NCBI RefSeq assembly: GCF_037023725.1
Contig: NZ_CP146077.1
Location: 4,563,001-4,627,000 of the forward strand
DNA: 64,000 nt
Origin: Pseudomonas bubulae
Lineage (GTDB): Bacteria > Pseudomonadota > Gammaproteobacteria > Pseudomonadales > Pseudomonadaceae
Direction of reading: 5' to 3'
Positions 1-8,918 of this stretch are shown piece after piece. Under the pieces are notes generated by a model. It was not told the origin of the DNA and searched no databases. It saw only the letters and a program-made list of their open reading frames with translations. Both the position numbers and the translations under genes were made by a program. Positions within the stretch are counted from its first letter, which is position 1. The number at the start of each line of letters is the position of its first letter.

Positions 1-81
1 GGGAGCGGGCTTGCTCGCGATGCAGACGACGCGGTCTGTCAGTTACACCGAATCGATTCAATCGCGGGCAAGCCCGCTCCC
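1..81. repeat. Paired REP palindromes (cut by the left window edge)
   Basis: Two roughly 20-nt arms, 1-20 and 62-81, are near-perfect inverted copies of the REP core GGGAGCGGGCTTGCTCGCGA, separated by about 41 nt. The same core recurs at 15441, 30848 and 62793. The outer end lies beyond the window start. It sits downstream of tctE, between genes. Confidence 0.8.
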
Positions 82-139
82 ACAGGGGATTTGACGCCGG
101 GTCGACTGGCCAGGGTATTTATCCATCCATGTCACAGGG

Positions 140-1534
140 CTAGCGCCCATTGGCCGGCACAAAACTCACCCGCACTTTCAACCCGCCCTGCACGCCATCA
201 TGCAAACTGATATGGGCAAGGTGGGCGCGACAGATTTCACCCACAATCGCCAGCCCCAGCCCCGACCCGGCCACCTGCTGATTACGTCGATAGAAGCGTT
301 CAAATACCCGTTCGCGATCTTCATGGGGAATGCCCGGACCATCATCTTCGACTTCCAGCACGGCAGGCGCTGTCACGCGCAAAATCACATTGCCACCCAC
401 CGGTGTGTGAGCCATGGCGTTGTCCACCAGATTGCTCAGCAGTTCATGCAGCAACGTAGGCTCACCGTATAGCCAGACCGGCTGGTCGGCCTCAAGCGCC
501 AGGGCAAACCCGCGGGCATGGGCCAGTGGCGCCATGGCCATGCCCAGCTCACGGGCCAACTGACTCAGGTCGAGCAACTGCGCACCGCCTTCGGCAATAG
601 CCCGGGCGCCGTTTTCGATGCGCGCCAGCGACAGCAACTGATTGGCCAAATGGGTCAACCGGTCCGTACCCTGGGCCGCTTGCTCAAGGGTATGGCGCAA
701 GGTCTGCGGTTCCTTTGCACGCAAGCCCAATTCAAGCTGGGCCTTGAGGACTGCCAGAGGTGTGCGCAACTCATGGGCAGCGTCAGCAATAAACTGCGCC
801 TGACGAGCGAACTGCCCACGCAAACGCTCGGTAAAATGATTGAGTGCCTGCACCAATGGCCGTAGTTCTCGCTGCACCGACACCAGCGGCAAGGGTCGCA
901 GATCATCCATCTCGCGCTCCTCCACGGCGCTGCGCAAACGCTCCAGCGGGCGCAGTGCGGCGCTTACGGCAAACCACACCACCAGTAATGCCCCCAACCC
1001 CAGCATGCCCAGGCGCAGCAAGGTGTCCGCCATCAAGCTACGGGCCATGGCCACCCGTGCTTCGTCGGTCTCGGCCACACGAATTTCCGCCATGCCGTTC
1101 ATGCTGGGTTCGCTCACAGCCTTGAGCAAACTCACAACGCGCACGTTCTGGCCGAGATAAGTGCCATCATAAAAACGCGCCAACGCCGGATAATCATCGG
1201 TCCGCGGCGTGCCAGCTGGCGGCGCGGGCAGATTTTCATAACCGGAAATCAGCTTCTGATGAATATCATTGACCTGGTAGTAGATTCGCCCGGCGCTGTC
1301 GTAGGCAAAGGTATCAAGGGCAACGTAGGGCACATCCGCACTCAGGCTGCCATCACGCTGCGAGAGCCCGGCGGCAATGGTTCGTGCCGATGCCAGCAGG
1401 GTTCGGTCATACGCCGTATCGGCGGCCTCGCGACCGTTGAAGTAAGCGCTCAAGCTGCTCGCCAGCATCAACACAACCAGCAACAGCGTAAGGTGCCACA
1501 ACAGGCTCCAGCGCAAGCTGTCGAGCTTAAACAT
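140..1534 (-). CDS. tctE: Sensor histidine kinase TctE (tricarboxylate two-component system)
   Basis: 464-residue membrane histidine kinase, inferred to sense tricarboxylates such as citrate and to phosphorylate TctD. It has an N-terminal membrane segment (~12-32), a periplasmic sensor region, a second membrane segment (~172-192), then HAMP and dimerisation parts. The H-box is AAHELRTPL with His254. The C-terminal ATPase has an N-box (SNLVDNAMAH), DDGPGIP and GSGLGLAIV. The start overlaps the tctD stop by 8 nt, so the two are translationally coupled. The TctE name rests on divergence from tctCBA; the kinase architecture is seen directly. Confidence 0.9.
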   Translation of the reverse strand: MFKLDSLRWSLLWHLTLLLVVLMLASSLSAYFNGREAADTAYDRTLLASARTIAAGLSQRDGSLSADVPYVALDTFAYDSAGRIYYQVNDIHQKLISGYENLPAPPAGTPRTDDYPALARFYDGTYLGQNVRVVSLLKAVSEPSMNGMAEIRVAETDEARVAMARSLMADTLLRLGMLGLGALLVVWFAVSAALRPLERLRSAVEEREMDDLRPLPLVSVQRELRPLVQALNHFTERLRGQFARQAQFIADAAHELRTPLAVLKAQLELGLRAKEPQTLRHTLEQAAQGTDRLTHLANQLLSLARIENGARAIAEGGAQLLDLSQLARELGMAMAPLAHARGFALALEADQPVWLYGEPTLLHELLSNLVDNAMAHTPVGGNVILRVTAPAVLEVEDDGPGIPHEDRERVFERFYRRNQQVAGSGLGLAIVGEICRAHLAHISLHDGVQGGLKVRVSFVPANGR

Positions 1535-2198
1535 CGCGGCCTTCCAGCAAATACCCCAGGCCCCTGAACGTCACGATCGCCACTGCCTGGCCGTCGAGTT
1601 TTTTACGCAGTCGGTGAATGTAAATCTCGATGGCGTCCGGGCTTGCCTCCTCATCCAGACCAAACACCTGAGCGGCCAGTTGCTCCTTGCTCATGACCCT
1701 GCCAGGGCGCGCTATCAGCGCTTCCAGTACCGCCTGCTCGCGGGAGGTCAGCACCAGCAGCTCATCACCAAGGGTGAAGCGCCGGGTTCCGAGGTCGTAC
1801 ACCAGGGCGCCGCATTGCTGCAGCCGCTCACCACCCAGCACACTGCGCCGCAGCAGCGCCTTGACCCGGGCTTCCAGCTCCGTCAGCTCAAATGGCTTGG
1901 CCAGGTAATCATCGGCCCCCAGGTTAAGCCCGTGAACCCGGTCCTTGACGTCACTGCGCGCAGTCAACATCAACACCGGCAAGGTTTTGCCACGGCCTCG
2001 CAAACGCGCCAGCACTTCAAAACCATCCATGCGCGGCAAGCCTACATCCAGAATTGCCACGGCATACTCTTCACTGCTCAAGGCCAGGTCGGCGGCTACG
2101 CCATCATGCAATACATCCACGGTCAGGCCTGTGCCTTTCAGGGCTTGGGCAACACTCTCGGCCAGCTGTAGCTGATCCTCGACCAAAAGCACACGCAT
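1527..2198 (-). CDS. tctD: Response regulator TctD (OmpR family)
   Basis: 223-residue OmpR/PhoB-type regulator. The receiver domain starts MRVLLVEDQ, with the phospho-acceptor Asp51 in LDVGLPRMDG and the conserved Lys in DYLAKPF. The C-terminal winged helix contains IEIYIHRLRKKLDG. The start at 2198 is chosen because it begins the receiver strand exactly; upstream in-frame codons would add 27 non-conserved residues. It is first in the tctDE operon and divergent from tctC, whose transcription it probably activates. Confidence 0.92.
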   Translation of the reverse strand: MRVLLVEDQLQLAESVAQALKGTGLTVDVLHDGVAADLALSSEEYAVAILDVGLPRMDGFEVLARLRGRGKTLPVLMLTARSDVKDRVHGLNLGADDYLAKPFELTELEARVKALLRRSVLGGERLQQCGALVYDLGTRRFTLGDELLVLTSREQAVLEALIARPGRVMSKEQLAAQVFGLDEEASPDAIEIYIHRLRKKLDGQAVAIVTFRGLGYLLEGRDV

Positions 2199-2301
2199 CG
2201 GTTTTACCTCGATTTTTTGTCCTGGCCGCAGCCTTTTGTGCGCGGAGTGTACAGACGGCAGGAGTGCTGTGAAGCGCAAAAACAGTGAATCTGTTTTGAA
2301 A

Positions 2302-2327
2302 GGTTAGCGAAAGGTTGGCCGGTTAGC
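2302..2327. promoter_or_regulatory. Direct repeats in the tctD/tctC divergent region, candidate TctD site
   Basis: The 424-bp gap between tctD and tctC (2199-2622) holds GGTTAGC at 2302, GGTTGGC at 2313 and GGTTAGC at 2321. The first two are spaced 11 bp, one helical turn, as is typical for OmpR-family dimers. This is about 100 bp upstream of tctD. I saw nothing else strong in the gap apart from a good ribosome site (GAGGAG) before tctC. Assignment to TctD is inference. Confidence 0.35.
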
Positions 2328-2622
2328 ATCGCGAGGCTGACAGTAATGCCTGTCGCCGTCATGCGCTGCATAACGGCCCGAAAAACGCCTCGAAGCGTTT
2401 TCGCCAATAAGAACAATAATGGAGCACCTGCATGCTGACTTATCAGCCAAAAGCCCGCCATCTCTATATTTTTCCCGTACTAGCCCCATGCGCCTCTGCG
2501 CCTGCGAGCCGCTTTGTGCTGCCTGCACACTGCCCTCATTACGGCCGAGGATCGGCTCTGCAGCGATGAATTTGCACAATCAAAAACTGCTCTATAAAAA
2601 CAAAAATTCCTGAGGAGACACT

Positions 2623-3600
2623 ATGAAACTGCCCCTGCGCACTCTGGCTATTGCGGCCGGCTGCATGCTCTTCACTGGCCAACTGCTGGCTGAACCCAAA
2701 CGCCCCGAATGCATTGCCCCGGCGTCCCCTGGCGGTGGCTTTGACCTGACCTGCAAACTGGCGCAAAGCGCACTGGTCAACGAGAAGCTGCTGAGCAAAC
2801 CCATGCGTGTGACCTACATGCCGGGTGGCGTGGGGGCTGTTGCCTACAACGCCGTGGTCGCCCAGCGCCCGGCCGATGCTGGCACCCTGGTAGCCTGGTC
2901 CAGTGGCTCATTGCTTAACCTGGCCCAGGGCAAGTTCGGCCGCTTCGATGAAAGCGCCGTACGCTGGCTGGCAGCGGTCGGCACCAGCTACGGGGCCATT
3001 GCGGTGAAGAAGGACTCGCCCTACAAAAATCTCGATGATCTGGTTCAGGCCCTGAAAAAAGACCCGAGCAAAGTGGTCATTGGCTCAGGCGGCACCGTGG
3101 GCAGCCAGGACTGGATGCAGACCGCCCTGATCGCCAAGGCCGCCGGGATCAACCCCCGTGACCTGCGTTATGTGGCCCTGGAGGGTGGCGGTGAAATCGC
3201 TACCGCGCTGCTGGGTGGCCATATTCAGGTAGGCAGTACAGATATTTCCGACTCCATGCCCCATATCCAGAGCGGTGATATGCGCCTGCTCGCCGTATTC
3301 GCCAACGAGCGCCTCGATGAGCCGGAGATGAAGGACATCCCGACGGCCAAGGAACAGGGCTACGACATTGTCTGGCCTGTCGTACGCGGCTTCTACCTGG
3401 GGCCAAAAGTCAGCGATGCAGAGTACGCCTGGTGGAAAGAGGCTTTTGACAAGCTGCTGGCCTCCGAAGATTTCGCCACATTGCGTGATCAGCGCGAACT
3501 GTTCCCCTTCGCCATGACCGGCCCGGAGCTGGACACCTATGTGAAAAAGCAGGTGGCTGACTACAAAGTCCTGGCCCAGGAATTCGGCCTGATCCAGTAA
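2623..3600 (+). CDS. tctC: Tripartite tricarboxylate transporter substrate-binding protein TctC
   Basis: 325-residue periplasmic binding protein of the TTT family, which captures citrate-like tricarboxylates for the TctAB permease. The signal peptide is MKLPLRTLAIAAGCMLFTGQ..LLA, with cleavage predicted before EP. Family hallmarks include the early PGGGFDLT loop and the MPGGVGAVAYN segment. GAGGAG lies 6-8 nt before the ATG. It is first in the tctCBA operon and is followed by a strong hairpin that may raise its mRNA level above tctBA. Confidence 0.93.
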   Translation: MKLPLRTLAIAAGCMLFTGQLLAEPKRPECIAPASPGGGFDLTCKLAQSALVNEKLLSKPMRVTYMPGGVGAVAYNAVVAQRPADAGTLVAWSSGSLLNLAQGKFGRFDESAVRWLAAVGTSYGAIAVKKDSPYKNLDDLVQALKKDPSKVVIGSGGTVGSQDWMQTALIAKAAGINPRDLRYVALEGGGEIATALLGGHIQVGSTDISDSMPHIQSGDMRLLAVFANERLDEPEMKDIPTAKEQGYDIVWPVVRGFYLGPKVSDAEYAWWKEAFDKLLASEDFATLRDQRELFPFAMTGPELDTYVKKQVADYKVLAQEFGLIQ

Positions 3601-3615
3601 CCGCCGCCGACCACT

Positions 3616-3645
3616 GGCTGTGCCCCTGCACCCAGGGGCACAGCC
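3616..3645 (+). other. Strong intra-operon hairpin between tctC and tctB
   Basis: A perfect 12-bp inverted repeat (GGCTGTGCCCCT and its complement) with a 6-nt loop fills the 57-bp gap. No T-tract follows, and the tctB ribosome site comes directly after it. It is therefore better read as a 3' stabiliser or partial attenuator of tctC mRNA than as a terminator. Confidence 0.7.
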
Positions 3646-3657
3646 CAGGAGTAAACC

Positions 3658-4116
3658 ATGCTTGCACAACGCGTATTTGCTTCGGCCCTGCTGCTTGTCT
3701 GCGCCGGTTTGGCGGCGATGGCCTGGCCTTATCAGGCAGCCTTTTCCTACGAACCCGTTGGTCCTCGCGCTTTCCCTTTGCTGATGCTGGCATTAATGGG
3801 ACTGGGGCTGACCTACATGATCTTTCGCCCCTCCCCCGTGGTGCACAGCGAAGATGACCCCAAACTGGATCGTGAAACCCTGACCAAGATCGGCCTGTGT
3901 ATCGTGCTGTTGCTGATCTTCGCCGGCACCTTCGAACCTCTCGGTTTTATCCTCAGCAGCATCCTGGTCGGCATCCCGCTGGCGCGTCTGTATGGCGGTC
4001 GCTGGCTGCCCAGCAGCGTGATCATCAGCTTGGTGAGCGTTGGCCTTTATTTACTCTTTGATAAAGCCATGGACGTTCCGCTGCCGCTTGGCCTGCTCGA
4101 CGTTCTGGAGGACTGA
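3658..4116 (+). CDS. tctB: Tripartite tricarboxylate transporter small membrane subunit TctB
   Basis: 152-residue inner-membrane protein with about four hydrophobic segments (~6-24, 40-58, 81-101 and 115-140), the usual size and topology of TctB. The FEPLGFILSSIL stretch is typical of the family. It lies between tctC and tctA, and its stop is one nucleotide before the tctA start. It works with TctA as the permease. Confidence 0.9.
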   Translation: MLAQRVFASALLLVCAGLAAMAWPYQAAFSYEPVGPRAFPLLMLALMGLGLTYMIFRPSPVVHSEDDPKLDRETLTKIGLCIVLLLIFAGTFEPLGFILSSILVGIPLARLYGGRWLPSSVIISLVSVGLYLLFDKAMDVPLPLGLLDVLED

Positions 4117-4117
4117 T

Positions 4118-5632
4118 ATGGATACTTTCGGCTATTTGGGCCAGGGCTTCGGCGTCGCGCTCAGCCCGTACAATCTGGTCACAGCCCTGTGCGGCACCTT
4201 GATCGGCACCGTGGTCGGCCTGCTGCCGGGGCTTGGCCCAATCAACGGGGTCGCCCTGCTGATCCCCATCGCATTTGCCTTGGGCCTGCCACCGGAATCG
4301 GCGCTGATCCTGCTGGCGGCGGTGTATCTGGGCTGTGAATACGGCGGGCGTATCAGCTCGATCCTGCTGAACATCCCTGGCGAAGCTTCGACCGTGATGA
4401 CCACCCTCGACGGCTACCCGATGGCGCGTAAAGGCCTGGCTGGCGTGGCGTTGTCGCTGTCGGCCTGGAGCTCATTTATTGGCGCCTTTATCGCCACCTG
4501 CGGCATGGTGCTGTTTGCTCCGCTACTGGCCAAGTGGGCGATAGCCTTCGGCCCGGCGGAGTATTTCGTGCTGATGGTGTTTGCCATTGTCTGCCTCGGC
4601 GGCATGGCCGGGGACCGTCCGCTCAAAACCTTTATCGCTGCGCTTATCGGCCTGTTTCTGGCCTGCGTGGGGATTGATGCCAACAGTGGCGTATACCGCT
4701 TCACCGGCGACAACATCCACCTGACTGACGGCATTCAATTTGTCGTGCTGGTACTGGGTTTGTTCTCCATCAGCGAAATCCTGTTGCTGCTGGAAAAAAC
4801 CCATCGCGGCCAGGAAGCGGTTAAGGCCACCGGACGCATGATGTTCAATTTCAAGGAAGCGTCTGCGGTATTCGCGGTGAATATCCGTTGCGGGTTGCTC
4901 GGTTTTATCATGGGCGTTCTGCCGGGTGCAGGTGCCACACTGGCCAGCGCTGTGTCCTATATGACGGAAAAACGCCTGGCGGGTACTTCCGGAAAATTCG
5001 GCGAGGGTGACATGCGCGGTCTGGCGGCCCCCGAAACCGCAATCGGTGCTTCCGCTTGTGGGGCGCTGGTACCCATGCTGACCCTGGGCGTGCCGGGTTC
5101 GGGCACCACGGCAGTGATGATCGGCGCCCTCTCGCTGTACAACATCACCCCCGGCCCGCTGTTGTTTCAGCAGCAGCCGGATATCGTCTGGGGTCTGATC
5201 GCGTCATTGTTTATCGCCAACGTCATGCTGGTGATCCTCAACATCCCGATGATCCGTATCTTCACCCGGATTCTGTCGGTGCCTAACTGGGCGCTGGTGC
5301 CCGCAATCGCCATCATCACGGCCATTGGTGTATACGCCGTGCACGCGACCACCTTCGATCTGTTCCTGATGATCGGTATCGGCATCTTCGGCTATATCCT
5401 GCGCAAGCTCGACTTCCCGCTGTCTCCGGTACTGCTGGGGTTCATTCTGGGCGGGCTGATGGAGCAGAACCTGCGTCGCGCACTGTCGATATCCAACGGT
5501 GCGCTGGATATCCTGTGGGCGAGCCCGATCACCCTGGGTGTCTGGGTACTGACGACAATCATGTTGTTGCTGCCTGTCATACGTATCTGGCGCAAACGCA
5601 GCGCCCAACGTCGCGCTCTGGCCAATGCCTGA
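4118..5632 (+). CDS. tctA: Tripartite tricarboxylate transporter large membrane subunit TctA
   Basis: 504-residue, roughly 12-segment permease that moves the tricarboxylate delivered by TctC using an ion gradient. Family signatures are GTVVGLLPGLGPINGVALL near the N-terminus and the internally related FIMGVLPGAGATLAS in the second half. The start at 4118 (MDTFGYLGQGF) follows a CTGGAGG ribosome site. The in-frame upstream start at 4040 lies inside tctB and is rejected. Confidence 0.95.
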   Translation: MDTFGYLGQGFGVALSPYNLVTALCGTLIGTVVGLLPGLGPINGVALLIPIAFALGLPPESALILLAAVYLGCEYGGRISSILLNIPGEASTVMTTLDGYPMARKGLAGVALSLSAWSSFIGAFIATCGMVLFAPLLAKWAIAFGPAEYFVLMVFAIVCLGGMAGDRPLKTFIAALIGLFLACVGIDANSGVYRFTGDNIHLTDGIQFVVLVLGLFSISEILLLLEKTHRGQEAVKATGRMMFNFKEASAVFAVNIRCGLLGFIMGVLPGAGATLASAVSYMTEKRLAGTSGKFGEGDMRGLAAPETAIGASACGALVPMLTLGVPGSGTTAVMIGALSLYNITPGPLLFQQQPDIVWGLIASLFIANVMLVILNIPMIRIFTRILSVPNWALVPAIAIITAIGVYAVHATTFDLFLMIGIGIFGYILRKLDFPLSPVLLGFILGGLMEQNLRRALSISNGALDILWASPITLGVWVLTTIMLLLPVIRIWRKRSAQRRALANA

Positions 5633-6668
5633 TTCAGGACTCAAGCACTGGTGGGGCACGCCGCTGATCGGCCTGGCTGGCGGCTACCTCGCCAGCCAGA
5701 TCGGCTGGCCGTTACCGTGGATGGTCGGCTCTCTGCTGGCGATCATCCTGGTGCGTTGCCTGACACCCTGGCAACTGGCCGAGATTCCCGGCGGGCGTAA
5801 ATGCGGGCAGTGGATTGTGGGCATCGGTATCGGCCTGCATTTCACACCTGTGGTGATGGAGCAGGTGCTGGCGCATTTCTGGCTGATCCTGGCGGGCGCC
5901 CTGCTCACCAGTGTGTCGAGTGTGATCGGTGTATGGCTGATGCGCCGCAGCGGTGAGGATCGCGCCACTGCGTTCTTCTCCAGCATGCCCGGCGGTTCGG
6001 GGGAGATGGTCAACCTCGGCGCACGCAATGGCGCCGTATTGAGCCGCGTCGCTGCTGGGCAGAGCCTGCGCGTACTGACCGTTGTGCTGTGCGTTCCGGC
6101 AGCCTTCAAGTATTTGTTGGGCGAAGGCACACCCGCCATGCATCCTGCTGCCATTAACCCTTACTGGCTCGCGGTGCTGTTTCCGGCAGGTGCCTTGCTG
6201 GCCTGGATCTGGCAACGCCTGCGCCAGCCAAACCCGTGGCTGTTCGGGCCGCTGCTGGTCAGTGCCAGCGTGAGTATTTCATGGGATTTGCATATAGGCC
6301 TGCCAGACGGCAGCAGTCAGATGGGGCAGTGGCTGATTGGCAGCGGGCTGGGCTGTCATTTCAATCGGGCATTCTTTCGGCGGGCGCCGTCTTTTATCGG
6401 CAAAACCCTGCTGGGCACAGCCCTGACCATGTTGATAGCCAGCCTGTGTGCACTGGGCTTGAGCGCCCTCACCCAACTCGATCTACGCTCCATGACCCTG
6501 GGGATGATGCCGGGCGGCATTGCAGAAATGAGCCTCACCGCAGAAACATTGCAACTGTCAGTGCCCTTGGTTACCGCGTTGCAGGTGATGCGCCTGATCT
6601 TCGTGCTGTTTTTGGCTGAACCCCTGTTCCGCTATTGGGCTCGCCAGGATGAAGCCAACCCTTCCTGA
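5625..6668 (+). CDS. AbrB-family integral membrane protein (AbrB duplication type)
   Basis: 347-residue membrane protein with about ten hydrophobic segments and two related halves, each ending in an MPGG motif (SSMPGGSGEMVNL and GMMPGGIAEMSLT). This matches the membrane AbrB/'ammonia monooxygenase' family, which is unrelated to the DNA-binding AbrB of Bacillus. Its start overlaps the tctA stop by 8 nt, so it is translated with the tct operon. The substrate is unknown; a role in carboxylate handling is inferred only from position. Confidence 0.85.
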   Translation: MPDSGLKHWWGTPLIGLAGGYLASQIGWPLPWMVGSLLAIILVRCLTPWQLAEIPGGRKCGQWIVGIGIGLHFTPVVMEQVLAHFWLILAGALLTSVSSVIGVWLMRRSGEDRATAFFSSMPGGSGEMVNLGARNGAVLSRVAAGQSLRVLTVVLCVPAAFKYLLGEGTPAMHPAAINPYWLAVLFPAGALLAWIWQRLRQPNPWLFGPLLVSASVSISWDLHIGLPDGSSQMGQWLIGSGLGCHFNRAFFRRAPSFIGKTLLGTALTMLIASLCALGLSALTQLDLRSMTLGMMPGGIAEMSLTAETLQLSVPLVTALQVMRLIFVLFLAEPLFRYWARQDEANPS

Positions 6669-6728
6669 CAACAAGTGCTGGCACACCGGCTATTGCGCTG
6701 AGTGTGCCTTGTACCGCTGAGTCATGAC

Positions 6729-7421
6729 TTAAACCGGTGGCAGTTTCCAGTCGATCGCAGCCAGGCCGTTTTGCTCAAGGAACTTGTTGGTTCGGCTGAA
6801 GTGGCCGTTGCCTATAAAGCCCCGATACGCCGATAGCGGCGATGGATGCACCGACGTCAGCACCAGGTGTTTGGTCGCATCGATCAGTTTTTGCTTGCTC
6901 TGGGCATGGGCGCCCCACAGCAGGAACACCAGCTTGGGTTGCTGCTCGCTGACCACCTGGATAATCCGGTCAGTAAAATGCTCCCAGCCCTTCTTGGCAT
7001 GGGAGGCGGCATTGGCGCGCTCCACCGTCATCGTGGTATTGAGCAGCAAAACGCCCTGCTCTGCCCAATGTTGCAAGCAGCCGTGAGGGGCGATATCAAT
7101 ATTCAGGTCACGCTTGAGCTCTTTATAGATATTGACCAGCGACGGCGGTGTCGGGATACCGGGCTGTACTGAAAAACACAAACCATGGGCCTGACCGGGG
7201 CCGTGATAAGGGTCCTGACCAAGAATGACCACCTTGATCTTGTCCAGCGGCGTCAGGTTAAGGGCATTGAAAATAAGCGGACCCGGTGGGTAAATCTCTT
7301 TTCCGGCCGCATGTTCCTGGCGCAGGAACTCGCGCAGCTCGGCCATGTAAGGTTTATCGAACTCCTCACGTAATGCCTGTTTCCAGACAGGTTCAAGTTT
7401 TATACGGTCATCCGGGGTCAT
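6729..7421 (-). CDS. ung: Uracil-DNA glycosylase
   Basis: 230-residue family 1 uracil-DNA glycosylase, which removes uracil from DNA to start base-excision repair. The water-activating motif is [13 protein letters not shown] with Asp70, and the uracil-binding [11 protein letters not shown] loop carries His192. The start at 7421 ([10 protein letters not shown]) gives the standard length; 64 further in-frame upstream codons look non-coding. It is monocistronic and convergent with the AbrB-type gene. Confidence 0.95.
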   Translation of the reverse strand: MTPDDRIKLEPVWKQALREEFDKPYMAELREFLRQEHAAGKEIYPPGPLIFNALNLTPLDKIKVVILGQDPYHGPGQAHGLCFSVQPGIPTPPSLVNIYKELKRDLNIDIAPHGCLQHWAEQGVLLLNTTMTVERANAASHAKKGWEHFTDRIIQVVSEQQPKLVFLLWGAHAQSKQKLIDATKHLVLTSVHPSPLSAYRGFIGNGHFSRTNKFLEQNGLAAIDWKLPPV

Positions 7422-7575
7422 GGGTAAGTCCTGAGAAACAATGGGGCGGACACTAGAAAACCCCGTCCCTGTTGTCAACATCCCCATCCGTCGCGTCCGG
7501 CGCCATGCAAGCGGGTCAGGTGCTTGTGCCCGGGTCATTGCCGGTTCGACCGTGAACGCTGATCTTGCTGAACCT

Positions 7576-8043
7576 TTAATACTGAATGAGGGGTGCCTGA
7601 ACCTCTTGCACAAGCACAGGGCTATTAATCCCTTGCTGATTCAGCTGTTCGCGCTGAATAAGCGGCGCCTGAACCTCTCGCACAAGCACAGGACTATTGA
7701 TCCCTTGCTGATTCAGCTGTTCGCGCTGAATAAGCGGCGCCTGAACCTCTCGCACAAGCACAGGACTATTGACCCCTTGCTTATTCAGCTGTTCGCGCTG
7801 AATAAGCGGCGCCTGAACCTCTCGCACAAGCACAGGGCTATTGATCCTTTGCTGATTCAGCTTTTCGCGCCGAATAAGCGGCGCCTTAACTTTTTGCCTG
7901 ACCACAGGGCTATTTACGCCCTGATTTAACAGTGGGGCGGAACGCACGTCGGCTCGCTGATGGTGCCTGGGATACACAGGATAATTTATACAGGCAGACA
8001 GGGATGCACTTATTAAAACAACAGCCATAACTCGAATATACAT
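7576..8043 (-). CDS. Putative lipoprotein made of 24-residue tandem repeats
   Basis: 155 residues starting with a lipoprotein signal (lipobox LSAC, Cys18), followed by a short linker and about five units of consensus [20 protein letters not shown] plus QREQ. The protein ends at a partial unit with QAPLIQY. GAGAGG precedes the ATG at 8043. I do not recognise a domain. The alternating proline/valine pattern suggests an extended or beta-like envelope protein. The three central DNA repeats are almost identical, so copy number is probably variable. Confidence 0.65.
   Translation of the reverse strand: MYIRVMAVVLISASLSACINYPVYPRHHQRADVRSAPLLNQGVNSPVVRQKVKAPLIRREKLNQQRINSPVLVREVQAPLIQREQLNKQGVNSPVLVREVQAPLIQREQLNQQGINSPVLVREVQAPLIQREQLNQQGINSPVLVQEVQAPLIQY
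7582..7938. repeat. 72-bp in-frame tandem repeats
   Basis: Equivalent positions recur at 7599, 7671, 7743, 7815 and 7887, an exact 72-bp period (24 codons). Units two to four are nearly identical; the unit nearest the protein N-terminus (7887) is diverged. The repeats lie wholly inside the lipoprotein gene. Confidence 0.9.
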
Positions 8044-8231
8044 ACAAACCTCTCAAACCAAAGACAGTGCTCCCGCCCCATCGAAAGATATAAAAAACCG
8101 CGCACACTTCATTCAATATCTAAGAAACCAACCAAACACTCTCGAATTTACACCCCACAGCCATGCAGAGTAGTCAGCCAGACTCCCTGCCTGGCCGCAT
8201 CAGCTGGATAAGGCATTACCGGACACGCAAA

Positions 8232-8669
8232 TCAATTCCGTACCGAAAACGAACACCCATTGGTGTCAGATGAGTTGCATTCATAAAAAGCCAGCCCAAA
8301 CCCGCTGGTATACATCTTCCAGTTTCTAGCCTCCACCAGAGTCATAGCGTCACCGGAAGCATCCGGATTATTATAATGCAAGTTCAGAAGTGACCTGTCC
8401 GCCGCCCTGTACTCGCAGTACCCGATCCGCCCCGTAGACCCTGCCTCGTTATTGGCAGGATAAAAAACAGCGGCTTCGAATGTTTTCAACGGTGACGCTG
8501 TCGGGGCGCTTGCCACAGCGATCCATTCAGCTGCGGAAGCATTGGCTGGCGCCGTATAGATACCATTTCTGAGCGTCACGGTTTCAGCACGCGGACAACT
8601 TTCAACCACACTGGCTAAAGAAACCGAAGAATAAAACAACATCGCACACAACAAGTACACGTATTTCAT
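8232..8669 (-). CDS. Small secreted protein, DUF3757-like
   Basis: 145-residue exported protein with signal peptide MKYVYLLCAMLFYSSVSLA. The mature part begins SVVESCPRAETVTLRNGIYTAP, has a central GEW-like AAEWIAVAS strand and four cysteines. This resembles the small Pseudomonas secreted family DUF3757, recalled by pattern only. The ATG at 8669 is preferred because the run GGGGGC lies just upstream; the longer in-frame start would be TTG inside that run. It lies in the same low-GC patch as the repeat lipoprotein. Function unknown. Confidence 0.7.
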   Translation of the reverse strand: MKYVYLLCAMLFYSSVSLASVVESCPRAETVTLRNGIYTAPANASAAEWIAVASAPTASPLKTFEAAVFYPANNEAGSTGRIGYCEYRAADRSLLNLHYNNPDASGDAMTLVEARNWKMYTSGFGLAFYECNSSDTNGCSFSVRN

Positions 8670-8777
8670 ATACGCCCCCAATCAAATACTGAAAATTGTT
8701 CACGACAAGCAACTTGTCGCCCCCCAATCCTAAACGGACATTATTATTTAACAACAGGTTATTATGTAGGGAATTTC

Positions 8778-8809
8778 CTGAGGATACGTGCGATCTTCTT
8801 TATCCTCAG
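8778..8809. other. Intergenic hairpin
   Basis: A 9-bp inverted repeat, CTGAGGATA and TATCCTCAG, encloses 14 nt in the AT-rich 250-bp gap between two divergent small genes. No T-run follows on either strand, so it is not called a terminator. Confidence 0.4.
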
Positions 8810-8918
8810 CACCTAATCAAAAAGAGCCAACCTCCACACTGATTATAAATAACGATCGTTTTCCTACCCTTGTAAGGATTATTATCAAGCCATCAACAAA
8901 TTCCATGGACATGCTGAA

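Noticed and set aside
7441..7929. Plus-strand 162-codon frame antisense to the repeat lipoprotein
   Set aside because: It is open only because the 72-bp repeat period is a multiple of three. The minus strand has the signal peptide, lipobox and ribosome site.
7582..7938. Possible CRISPR array
   Set aside because: Repeats are directly abutting 72-bp units without spacers and are in frame in a gene.
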